In this document: piece by piece, positions 20,676-29,135 of the stretch
Layout: every line of letters begins with the position of its first letter
Position numbering within the stretch: the first letter of the stretch is position 1
DNA from: Deltaproteobacteria bacterium
GTDB lineage: Bacteria; Myxococcota; UBA727; VGSZ01
Length of the DNA: 64,000 nucleotides
Direction: 5' to 3'
Assembly: GCA_016177705.1 (NCBI GenBank)
Contig: JACOUT010000004.1
Span: 62,001-126,000 of the forward strand
Notes under the pieces: model-generated
Database searches by the model: none
What the model was told of the DNA's origin: nothing
What the model saw: the letters and a program-made list of their open reading frames with translations, nothing else
Made by a program: the position numbers and the translations under genes

Positions 20676-22703
20676 TCACAGCGGCGCCCCGCCGAAGCTG
20701 CACGGCTCCTCGTCCTGGCTGGCGATGCGCACGGTGGCGACGGTGGGCAGCTCGGGCTCGAGCGCGGCCGCCACCACGCCCGCCGTCGAGACGGCGTAGA
20801 CGAAGCCGCCGACCACCGCGTCGCTGATCATGACGCTGCGTCGCACCGACGCGCACTGCGCGCCGCCCCACTGCGTCAGCTCGCCGTAGGTGCTCTCGAG
20901 CAGGCCGCGCTGCTCGACGGTGCCGAGCGGCGTGATGCCGTCCACCAGATCGACGCGGAACACCGCCACCGCCGACGAGGTGAGCACGCCCGCACCGTCG
21001 TCGAAGCGCTGCACCGGGATGGCGAGCGCCTGCTCCGCCGGGAAGTAGGTGAAGGCGTGCCGATCGACCAGCGCCTCCGAGCCCGCGTTGGGGCCGGCGA
21101 AGTCGTAGCGGTGCAGCACGTAGGGGACGTCGGGGTTGGCGACGTCGAAGACGATGAGCGACAGGCCGAGGAACGCGCCGGTGGCGGGGTCGGTGTTGGC
21201 GCCAACCGCCAGTAGGTGGCCCTCGTCATACGGGTGGAGGTAGGCGGCATAGCCCTGCAGATCGAGATCGCCGCGCAGCGTGGGGCTGCGCGCATCGGCC
21301 AGGTCGATGACGAACAGCGGGTCCATCATCGGCACGCGCGGCAGCCCGGTGACCGGATCGAGCACGAAGTCGCCCTGGTCGCGCGGGTAGGTGACCACGT
21401 AGGCCTTGTTGCCGAGGAAGCGCACGCTCTCCACGTTCTCGCCGCGGCCGATGTCCTCGACGCGCGCCACCTCGACCAGCGCCGTCCCCTGCTCCTCGAT
21501 CACCAACAGCGAGGTGCTCTGGTCGTTTGGATCCTGGCTGGCGGCGTCGTTGGTGATGACCATGCGCAGCAGGCCACCCTGTTCATCGAGGCTCATCTCG
21601 TCCTTGATGACGCCGTCGAACACACCGGTGGCGCGGTACTCGGCGGCGCCGGTGCCCTGGAACGCGGCGAGCTTGTGCAGGCGCGTCTTGTTGAAGTCGG
21701 GCGTGAAGTAGCCGCCGTCGTTCAGCTCGGTCGACGCCAGCACCACGCTCGCGTCCGACGCGTACACGTGGGCGAAGCCGGTGACGACGCCGGTGGAGCG
21801 CAAGGCCGCGCCCGGGTCGCGCATCGACAGCGCATGCACCAACAGCATGTTGCGCCCGTCGCTGATGCGCGGTGCATAGGTGTGCTCGCAGGCCGCGGCC
21901 TTGTCGACGCGCGGCGCGTCGTCCAAGCCGACCACGTAGTCGCTGACCGACGGCAACAGGCGCTCGATGCCGGCCTCGCGCAGCTTGGCGCGGTTAGCGT
22001 CGTCGGCGAAGGGCACGTGGTCGATGTCGACGTCGGCCGCCAACGTCGCGTGCGTCACCAGCATCACCTCGTCGCCCACGCGGCGCGCGTCGACGAAGGT
22101 GCCGTCGATGGTGACGGTGCGCTGCAACACGGGCGCGCGTGGGTCGACGACGTCGTACAGGCGCGCCACCACGCGCTCGCGGTCGTCGTAGGTGGTGGCG
22201 AGCACCAGCGCCTGCTCGCGCTGGCCAGGCGCTGCGTCGGCGAACAGCATGGTGAAGGGCGTGCCGTCGATCTCGGTGCGCGACAGCACCGTCATCTCGT
22301 CGGCGGGCCAGGCCGACAGGATGACCATCTGGCCGCGGCGCAAGACGAAGATCTTGTCGCCGTCGTTCTTGACGAAGTCGGGCTCGTCGACGCCCTGCTC
22401 CTGGGTCGTGGTGGTGGTGTACTGGCGATCGGCTGCGTCGGCGGGCGGCGCGCCCGGCACGCCCACGAGCTCCGCGTCGGCGCAGCCCTCGAGCGCGCCG
22501 TTGGTGCTCACGCTCTGCTCGACGCCCGGGTGGAGGATCTGGTCCTCGAGGTAGGCCTGCAGCGCCTCGCAGGTCTCGAAGCGCTGCAAGGGCTCGAGGG
22601 GCAGCGCCACCTGGCAGCGCACCGAGGCGAGCAGCACGACGGCGATGCCGCCGGCGAGGCGGCGGACGGCGGGGCGGGGCAGGGGGAGCGTGGCCATGCG
22701 CAC
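20676..22703 (-). CDS. Secreted beta-propeller domain protein
   Basis: The 675-residue exported protein (signal peptide in residues 1-35) matches the secreted beta-propeller family PF09826. The diagnostic stretch is TTTTQEQGVDEPDFVKNDGD followed by KIFVLRRGQMVIL near residue 95, then repeated blades such as YAYASDASVVLAST and LVIDLADARSPTLRGDLDL-like strands. It is extracytoplasmic. The role in any bacterium is poorly understood. A Cys near residue 31 is not in a good lipobox, so it is probably periplasmic or secreted rather than lipidated. ATGs at 22703 and 22697 are both plausible starts. Confidence 0.85.
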   Translation of the reverse strand: MRMATLPLPRPAVRRLAGGIAVVLLASVRCQVALPLEPLQRFETCEALQAYLEDQILHPGVEQSVSTNGALEGCADAELVGVPGAPPADAADRQYTTTTTQEQGVDEPDFVKNDGDKIFVLRRGQMVILSAWPADEMTVLSRTEIDGTPFTMLFADAAPGQREQALVLATTYDDRERVVARLYDVVDPRAPVLQRTVTIDGTFVDARRVGDEVMLVTHATLAADVDIDHVPFADDANRAKLREAGIERLLPSVSDYVVGLDDAPRVDKAAACEHTYAPRISDGRNMLLVHALSMRDPGAALRSTGVVTGFAHVYASDASVVLASTELNDGGYFTPDFNKTRLHKLAAFQGTGAAEYRATGVFDGVIKDEMSLDEQGGLLRMVITNDAASQDPNDQSTSLLVIEEQGTALVEVARVEDIGRGENVESVRFLGNKAYVVTYPRDQGDFVLDPVTGLPRVPMMDPLFVIDLADARSPTLRGDLDLQGYAAYLHPYDEGHLLAVGANTDPATGAFLGLSLIVFDVANPDVPYVLHRYDFAGPNAGSEALVDRHAFTYFPAEQALAIPVQRFDDGAGVLTSSAVAVFRVDLVDGITPLGTVEQRGLLESTYGELTQWGGAQCASVRRSVMISDAVVGGFVYAVSTAGVVAAALEPELPTVATVRIASQDEEPCSFGGAPL

Positions 22704-22841
22704 GGCGATGCAACCCCCGAGCCTCGCACATCGCCGCCCCCGCGGGCGCGTCCGGACGCCGAGCGAGCGCCCCCGCCCCCCCTCAGAAAACGGCCGATCC
22801 CCGGCGGGGTTTTCGCGGCCTTGGCCCGGCGGCTCGGCAGC

Positions 22842-24050
<1,209 letters not shown>

Positions 24051-24118
24051 GAGGACGCTGTAGTCCGCGGTGATGGTGGCGTCGAGCGTTCCGCGCGCGC
24101 AGAGCCCCACAACCCATC

Positions 24119-24134
24119 ACCCTTCCGTAAGGGT
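24119..24134. promoter_or_regulatory. MerR-type operator upstream of the helicase gene
   Basis: Perfect 6-base arms ACCCTT (24119-24124) and AAGGGT (24129-24134) are separated by 4 bases, followed by AGAGTTGTCCCAC. A closely related palindrome with the same flank (AGAGTTGTCCCAC) lies at 25537-25549 upstream of merR. MerR regulators bind such compact palindromes inside over-long promoter spacers. Shared regulation of the helicase and the isc operon by the MerR protein is inferred. Confidence 0.55.
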
Positions 24135-24181
24135 CAGAGTTGTCCCACCAGGTACGGTTGCTCCGAGGTCCCCGAGGCACG

Positions 24182-25336
24182 ATGACCCCAAGCTCCCTTC
24201 GATACCCACGTTTGAATACCCGCGGGCTCCCCAACGTCTCGGCCACCATGCTCGTGCTCGTGATGCTGGCAGCAGGGCTGACGGTCACCGACGTCGGAGA
24301 GCCGTCGTTGGCCAACGTCACGGTGAACGTCGTCGTCGATCACGCGAACCCACAGTTCGTTGGCGTGAGTCTGGTGTGGAACGGGCCGCAGAGCGGCTTT
24401 CGCTGCATCCGCTATCAGGAGACGCCGCGCATGGAGTACTCGCACGGCACGCTCGATAGCGTCGACCTGCAGCCGCCCACGTGGGTCGGGAGATTCCTCA
24501 AGGACACGCGCCGTTGCTGGAACCAGGCGACGTTCCGGTTCACCTCGAGCGACACGGGCGCCGTATTCCACACCCTCACCATCTGGCCGAAGAGCGGGCC
24601 GCCCGCCGTCATCCAGTGGCGGCGCGCAGACGCGACCTGCTCTCTCGTCGATGCGAGCGACGCGCCCGTCACGCGTCTCGCGCGCGGCGACGCCGTCGTC
24701 GTCCGCTGCCCGGAGCCGTGGCATTTCCCGACTCCCACGTACCCGACGCCGCGCTTCGTGCAAGGAACCGCGCTCAACAGCGTCGGGTTCATCGGATACC
24801 TGGGCGCGCGCGGTTGGTCCTTCACCGCGCCTTACGATTGGGACGGCGAAGGCGAGCTCGCTGTCCAGGCGACGCTTCATCAGACCCCCGCGCAGTGCGA
24901 CGGCTTTCGCGCCTGCATCGTGCGCCACGACGTCCGGCCGGCGAGGCACGCGACCGTCGGTGCGCGCCCGTGGCAGCTGTCGACGACGGGCGATGCCACC
25001 GCTCGGCTCGTTCCGCAGTGGCGCGTGCAGGACGCCGCCGTCGAGCTCACGGCCCGCCGCGGGGGACGCGCGATGGCGCGCGCCGTGCTCACGGTGCCGA
25101 GCGATGTCGTCGGCACCGTCACGGTCCGCTTCACCTACCAGCTGACGGGCGACGGGCGCCTGCACATCGACGGCGGCAAGCCTCTCGAATCCATCGCGGC
25201 ACCGGGCCGCAAGACCGTCGCCCTTTGTGCGAAGCCCGGAGACAACATCGTCGCGCTCACGCTCGAGGGCGGCATCGCGCCGACCGTCGCGACGCTCGCG
25301 CACTTCGAGGTCGTCCGCGAATCCCTCTGTCAGTGA
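24182..25336 (+). CDS. Exported protein of unknown function (orphan)
   Basis: The 384-residue product has an N-terminal hydrophobic segment (TMLVLVMLAAGLTVTDVG) after about 20 residues, then a soluble region rich in Trp, Arg and Thr, with at least seven cysteines and apparently two beta-rich halves (the second includes TVTVRFTYQLTGDGRLHIDGG, which looks Ig-like or jelly-roll). I do not recognise a family. The gene is bracketed by two copies of the helicase 5' end and operator, the right copy degenerate, so it may have been inserted or captured during a duplication. Confidence 0.7.
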   Translation: MTPSSLRYPRLNTRGLPNVSATMLVLVMLAAGLTVTDVGEPSLANVTVNVVVDHANPQFVGVSLVWNGPQSGFRCIRYQETPRMEYSHGTLDSVDLQPPTWVGRFLKDTRRCWNQATFRFTSSDTGAVFHTLTIWPKSGPPAVIQWRRADATCSLVDASDAPVTRLARGDAVVVRCPEPWHFPTPTYPTPRFVQGTALNSVGFIGYLGARGWSFTAPYDWDGEGELAVQATLHQTPAQCDGFRACIVRHDVRPARHATVGARPWQLSTTGDATARLVPQWRVQDAAVELTARRGGRAMARAVLTVPSDVVGTVTVRFTYQLTGDGRLHIDGGKPLESIAAPGRKTVALCAKPGDNIVALTLEGGIAPTVATLAHFEVVRESLCQ

Positions 25337-25348
25337 ACGGCGGAGGAC

Positions 25349-25466
25349 CTGCGGCGGGCCAGCAGGTGGTTGGTGGCTTGTTCCTGGATGAGATGATGTC
25401 GGTGCAGCCGGCGCTGGCGCGCGCCCGCTGCAGGACCGCGATCAACGCCAGGGCGGAAACCAACAT
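25349..25466 (-). pseudogene. Degenerate duplicate of the helicase 5' end
   Basis: This segment aligns without gaps over long stretches to the start of the helicase gene (roughly 23932-24050). The equivalent of the ATG is the CAT at 25464-25466. The translation preserves VLQRARASAGCTD versus VLQRAVAQAGYTD of the helicase, and after a frame change LIQEQATNHLLARR versus PIQLQAIPHVLAGR. Only about the first 40 codons plus the leader and operator remain. It cannot encode a functional helicase. Confidence 0.7.
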
Positions 25467-25536
25467 AGATCCGCGGTAGTACGCGGTGATCGAGGCGTCG
25501 ATCGCGGCGCGCAAGCCGACCTTGATCAACCCTCAC

Positions 25537-25549
25537 CCTTACGTTAAGG
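25537..25549. promoter_or_regulatory. MerR-type operator upstream of the merR-isc operon
   Basis: A palindrome with arms CCTTA (25537-25541) and TAAGG (25545-25549) around CGT, followed by TTAGAGTTGTCCCAC, sits 37 bases before the merR ATG. The flanking bases match those at the helicase operator. The position suggests autoregulation of merR and control of iscSUA. Confidence 0.6.
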
Positions 25550-25585
25550 TTAGAGTTGTCCCACAGGCGGTACGAACGGTCGATC

Positions 25586-26095
25586 ATGGTCCCCCAGTCA
25601 ACGCTCCTGAAGCTCGGTGGCGCCCCGGATGGGCGCGAGGTGCGCATCGGCGACCTGGCCAAGGCGACCGGCAAGACCCAGCGCGCGCTGCGCCTGTACG
25701 AGGAGCTCGGGCTGCTCGAGCCCGAGACACGCACGGCGGGCGGCTTTCGCACCTACGGCGCCGACGCGCTCGAGCGGGTGCGCTGGATCGGCAAGCTGCA
25801 GGAGCTCGGGTTCACGCTGCAGCAGATCCAGCAGGTGGTGACGGCGACCAGCGGCGCCGCGCCCAAGGACGCAATGGAGGCTGTGCGCGAGCTGTACGCC
25901 GACAAGCAGGCCGAGCTGGCGGATCAGATCGCGCGCCTGCAACAGCTGCAGGGCGAGCTGGCGTCGTCGCTGCACTACCTCGAAGCCTGCGTCTCGACCT
26001 GCACCGCCGACGGCACCTCGGCCACCTGCTGCGGCACCTGCGCCACGCACCGCGGCGAACGGGCCCCCAATTTGGTGGAAGGAATGCGCTCATGA
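25586..26095 (+). CDS. MerR-family regulator with cysteine-rich C-terminus
   Basis: The 169-residue protein has an N-terminal MerR HTH ([27 protein letters not shown]), the wing (TAGGFRTYG), a long dimerisation helix, and a C-terminal cysteine cluster: Cys135, Cys139, Cys148, Cys149 and Cys152 (CVSTC then CCGTC). Clustered cysteines at this position in MerR proteins bind metals or, in SoxR, a [2Fe-2S] cluster. The ATG at 25586 is preferred over a GTG at 25556, which would start inside the conserved operator flank. The stop overlaps iscS (ATGA). The place normally held by IscR suggests it senses iron-sulfur or metal status; this is inference. Confidence 0.85.
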   Translation: MVPQSTLLKLGGAPDGREVRIGDLAKATGKTQRALRLYEELGLLEPETRTAGGFRTYGADALERVRWIGKLQELGFTLQQIQQVVTATSGAAPKDAMEAVRELYADKQAELADQIARLQQLQGELASSLHYLEACVSTCTADGTSATCCGTCATHRGERAPNLVEGMRS

Positions 26096-27312
26096 CCGTG
26101 CAGACGCCCATCTACCTCGACAACCACGCCACCACCGCGGTCGACCCGCGCGTGCTCGCCGCCATGCTGCCCACCTTCACCAAGGTCTACGGCAACGCCG
26201 CCAGCAGGAACCACAGCTTCGGCTGGGAGGCCGAGAAGCTGATCGAGACCGCGCGCGAGCAGATCGCGCGCCTGTTGGGCGCCTCCGCCAAGGAGATCGT
26301 CTTCACCTCGGGCGCCACCGAGTCGTCGAACCTGGCCATCAAGGGCGCGGCGCGCTTCTACCAGGGCAAGGGCAAGCACCTGGTCACCTCGCGCATCGAG
26401 CACAAGGCGACGCTCGACTCCTGCCGCGCGCTCGAGGTCGAGGGCTTCGAGGTCACCTACCTGACGCCCGACAAAGACGGCCTGCACTCGGCCGAGCAGG
26501 TGGGCGCCGCGCTGCGCAAGGACACCATCCTGGTGTCGTTGATGGCGGCCAACAACGAGATCGGCACGCTCAACCCCATCGAGGAGATCGGGCGGGTCAC
26601 GCGTGAGCGCGGCGTGTTGTTCCACTGCGACGCGGTGCAGGCGCTCGGCAAGATCCCGTTCGACGTCGAGAAGGCCAACGTCGATCTGGCATCCGTGAGC
26701 GGCCACAAGCTGTACGGACCAAAAGGCGTGGGCGCGCTCTACGTGCGACGCAAGCCGCGCGTGCGCCTCACCCCCATCATCGACGGCGGCGGCCACGAGC
26801 GCGGCATGCGCTCGGGCACGCTCAACGTGCCGGGCATCGTCGGCTTGGGTGCTGCCTGCGAGATCGCGCAGCGCGAGCTGCCCGAGGAGATGCAGCGGCT
26901 GACCGCGCTGCGCGACCGGCTGCTCGCCAAGCTGCGCGCCGCGGTGCCCGAGGTGCACGTCAACGGCTCGATGGCGCACCGGCTGCCCGGCAACCTGAAC
27001 GTCAGCTTCGCTTACGTCGAGGGCGAGGCCATGCTGATGAGCATCAACCGTGAGGTCGCCTGCTCCTCGGGCAGCGCCTGCACCTCTGCCAGCCTCGAGC
27101 CCTCTTACGTCTTGCGCGCGCTCGGCGTCGGCGACGACCTGGCGCACAGCTCGATCCGTTTTGGTCTGGGGCGCTTCAACACCGAGGAAGAGATCGACCA
27201 CGTAGCCGCGCTGGTGGCGGCGAGCGTGACGCGCCTGCGCGCCATGAGCCCGCTGTGGGAGATGGTGCAAGAGGGCGTGGACCTGAAGTCGGTGCAGTGG
27301 ACCCCTCACTGA
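26092..27312 (+). CDS. iscS: Cysteine desulfurase IscS
   Basis: The 406-residue PLP enzyme takes sulfur from cysteine and passes it to IscU. Lys206 in [10 protein letters not shown] is the PLP-binding residue at the same position as in E. coli IscS, and Cys330 in SGSACTSAS carries the persulfide on the flexible loop. The HATTAVDP N-terminus and the [13 protein letters not shown] stretch mark it as group I (IscS) rather than SufS. The ATG overlaps the merR stop. It is followed 19 bases later by iscU. Fragments of this gene reappear in the chimera at 45.4 kb. Confidence 0.97.
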   Translation: MTVQTPIYLDNHATTAVDPRVLAAMLPTFTKVYGNAASRNHSFGWEAEKLIETAREQIARLLGASAKEIVFTSGATESSNLAIKGAARFYQGKGKHLVTSRIEHKATLDSCRALEVEGFEVTYLTPDKDGLHSAEQVGAALRKDTILVSLMAANNEIGTLNPIEEIGRVTRERGVLFHCDAVQALGKIPFDVEKANVDLASVSGHKLYGPKGVGALYVRRKPRVRLTPIIDGGGHERGMRSGTLNVPGIVGLGAACEIAQRELPEEMQRLTALRDRLLAKLRAAVPEVHVNGSMAHRLPGNLNVSFAYVEGEAMLMSINREVACSSGSACTSASLEPSYVLRALGVGDDLAHSSIRFGLGRFNTEEEIDHVAALVAASVTRLRAMSPLWEMVQEGVDLKSVQWTPH

Positions 27313-27331
27313 GTTTCTGGCGGAGGACGTC

Positions 27332-27955
27332 ATGGCGTACAGCGACAAGGTCATCGAGCACTACGAGCGGCCCCGGAACGTGGGCAGCTTCGACAAGGCC
27401 GACCCGAGCGTGGGCACCGGCCTGGTGGGCGCGCCCGCCTGCGGCGACGTCATGAAGCTGCAGCTACGCATCAACGACGCCGGCGTCATCGAGGACGCCA
27501 AGTTCAAGACCTTCGGCTGCGGCTCGGCCATTGCGTCGTCGTCGCTGGTGACCGAGTGGGTCAAGGGCAAGAGCATCGACGACGCGGGCAAGATCCGAAA
27601 CCGCGACATCGCCGAGGAGCTGTCGTTGCCGCCGGTCAAGATCCACTGCTCGGTGTTGGCCGAGGACGCGGTCAAGGCCGCCATCTTCGACTACCGGTTG
27701 AAGAAGGGCCTGCTGTCCGACGACGACGTGCTCGCCAGCGTCGGCCACGTGCGCCCCGCCGGCGCCGAGGACGTCGAGCTGTCCCCCGAGGACATCGGCG
27801 TCTTCACGGAGGAGGCGAAGGCCGAGAAGCTGCTCGACTACCACCGCGCGCACGGCCGCGTCGTCGACGCCGATCTCACTCGCGTGACTGGCGCCCGCGC
27901 CGCCGCCGATCAGGTGCGCGCGCGCTACCGCCTGACGCTGAAGGAGGTGGCGTGA
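27332..27955 (+). CDS. iscU: Fe-S scaffold protein IscU with C-terminal extension
   Basis: Residues 1-125 match IscU closely (MAYSDKVIEHYERPRNVGSF, GAPACGDVMKLQ, FGCGSAIASSS, LPPVKIHCS) with the three cluster ligands Cys37, Cys63 and Cys106. The protein is 207 residues, about 80 more than the E. coli scaffold. The extra part is acidic then basic (VELSPEDIGVFTEEAKAEKLL and following) and has no cysteines. Its role is unknown; it could dock a partner. The stop overlaps the iscA start (TGATG). Part of this extension is what survives in the pseudogene copy at 42.9 kb. Confidence 0.93.
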   Translation: MAYSDKVIEHYERPRNVGSFDKADPSVGTGLVGAPACGDVMKLQLRINDAGVIEDAKFKTFGCGSAIASSSLVTEWVKGKSIDDAGKIRNRDIAEELSLPPVKIHCSVLAEDAVKAAIFDYRLKKGLLSDDDVLASVGHVRPAGAEDVELSPEDIGVFTEEAKAEKLLDYHRAHGRVVDADLTRVTGARAAADQVRARYRLTLKEVA

Positions 27956-28353
27956 TGGCCACGCAGCTCACCGGCATCGGCGGCAAGAAGAAGCCCGCGG
28001 AGGCCGCGCCTGTCGTGGTCGCCAAGGATCAGGTGGGCATCACGGAGCGCGCGGCCAAGAAGATCGCGCAGCTCGCCGAGCGCGAGGGCCGGCAGGGACA
28101 GCTGTTGCGCGTCGGCATCCAGGGCGGCGGCTGCTCGGGCCTGTCGTACACCTTCGCCTTCGCCGACAAGGCCGAGGCGCGCGATCGCATCTTCGACGGC
28201 TATGGCCAGCGCATCGTGGTCGACGCCAAGAGCCTGCTCTATCTCGGCGGCAGCGTGCTCGACTGGACGGAGTCGCTGATGAAGAGCGGCTTCGTGCTCA
28301 AGAACCCGCACGAGGTGAAGAGCTGCTCGTGCGGTGAGTCGTTCTCGGTGTGA
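27955..28353 (+). CDS. iscA: A-type Fe-S carrier protein IscA
   Basis: The 132-residue protein has the A-type cysteine pattern: Cys60 in GGGCSGL, and Cys124 and Cys126 in SCSCGESFSV at the end. A 24-residue Lys/Pro/Ala-rich N-terminal extension precedes the usual start of the fold (ITERAAKKI). It delivers or stores iron-sulfur clusters. It is the last gene of the merR-iscSUA unit; no hscBA or fdx gene follows here. A short GC hairpin lies immediately after the stop. Confidence 0.95.
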   Translation: MATQLTGIGGKKKPAEAAPVVVAKDQVGITERAAKKIAQLAEREGRQGQLLRVGIQGGGCSGLSYTFAFADKAEARDRIFDGYGQRIVVDAKSLLYLGGSVLDWTESLMKSGFVLKNPHEVKSCSCGESFSV

Positions 28354-28367
28354 GCGGCGCCCCGCTC
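28352..28367 (+). terminator. Hairpin after iscA
   Basis: Arms GAGCGG (28352-28357) and CCGCTC (28362-28367) enclose a 4-base loop and overlap the iscA stop. There is no T-tract, so it is at best a weak or factor-assisted terminator. Confidence 0.35.
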
Positions 28368-28375
28368 TCGGGAAG

Positions 28376-28416
28376 GAGCTCGCGTCGGCGAGGGACGGGC
28401 CCGGGGGCGAGGGTAG
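28376..28416. repeat. Repeat element downstream of iscA (copy 1)
   Basis: About 41 bases starting GAGCTCGCGTCGGCGAGG recur at 29053-29094 with a few changes, and the first 18 bases recur at 43413-43427 within the decay island. The repeat marks the right edge of DNA duplicated together with the isc genes. Confidence 0.6.
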
Positions 28417-28446
28417 GTCCGCCGCAGCGCGAGCCTTGACCGAATC

Positions 28447-29028
28447 GTGACGGAATCGTCGCCGTCGCGGCCCCGTTGTCGCGTCACTGTGCCGTTCACG
28501 CACGCCCTGTTGCTTTTCGTGGCGCTGTCCGAGCAGTTCGTGGTCCGCGACGTGGAGCGGGTCCACCTCGACGAGCCGGCGCGCTTCACCGCCGCCGCCG
28601 ACGGCGATGTGCTGACGCGAGACGTCGTCGTCATCTGGATCGAGATCGCCGATCTGGTGCCAGCGTGGCAGCCACGCAACATCAGCACCCCTCTGGTGAT
28701 AGCCGACGACGTCGTCACCTTGGTGCTGGTGAGCCCGTTTCCCTGCGGCCTCGGCGTGTTCGTGGCGCCGGACCGTGCCGCGGCGGTAACGGCGGCGAAC
28801 GCGCCACAGCCACAGCCGCCGCCGCAGCAGCGCCTGTGGATGACGCAGCCCGGGTGGGATCGCGAGACCTGGACGATGCACGCGATGCAGCTACAGCGTC
28901 GTTGGTTCCGCGACCCCGGCGTACCGTTGCCGCGCGTGACGCGGGTGATGCGCGCTGCCAACCTCGACGCGTTGCGCCGGCGCCACGTCGCCACGTCGTG
29001 CGGACTCCCTCACGCGGGCAGGAGGTAG
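28447..29028 (+). CDS. Hypothetical protein between two repeat copies
   Basis: The 193-residue open frame has a mildly hydrophobic N-terminus (FTHALLLFVALSEQFVV), a beta-rich middle (DVVVIWIEIADLVPAW, VVTLVLVSPFPCGLGVFV), a short Gln/Pro stretch, and an Arg-rich end. I recognise no family. Base composition is compatible with coding, but there is no strong ribosome site before the GTG. Its 3' end runs into sequence related to iscU, and it is bracketed by the 41-base repeat on both sides. It may be a real captured gene or a remnant. Confidence 0.45.
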   Translation: MTESSPSRPRCRVTVPFTHALLLFVALSEQFVVRDVERVHLDEPARFTAAADGDVLTRDVVVIWIEIADLVPAWQPRNISTPLVIADDVVTLVLVSPFPCGLGVFVAPDRAAAVTAANAPQPQPPPQQRLWMTQPGWDRETWTMHAMQLQRRWFRDPGVPLPRVTRVMRAANLDALRRRHVATSCGLPHAGRR

Positions 29029-29094
29029 CAGACGCAACCGCGACATCGCCGAGGAGCTCTCGTCGGCGAGGGACGGGCCTGGGGGCGATGGTAG
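29011..29094. repeat. Deletion-derived fragment of isc DNA (iscU piece fused to the post-iscA repeat)
   Basis: Positions 29036-29058 match an internal iscU stretch (27599-27621, encoding NRDIAEEL). They continue without a break into a copy of the post-iscA repeat (28376-28416). The join falls on the shared bases GAGCT. Upstream, ACGCGGGCA at 29011 also matches iscU. This is what an isc copy would look like after deletion of the roughly 750 bases between the two matching GAGCT sites. Confidence 0.65.
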
Positions 29095-29135
29095 CGTCGT
29101 GGCCGTGGGCACGGATGGCTGAGTGCGGCCCGGAT

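Noticed and set aside
22786..22816. A GC hairpin with adjacent T-run between the helicase and beta-propeller genes, possible terminator
   Set aside because: The T-run follows the stem only on the plus strand, where no gene ends. On the minus strand it does not look like a standard terminator, so no call was made.
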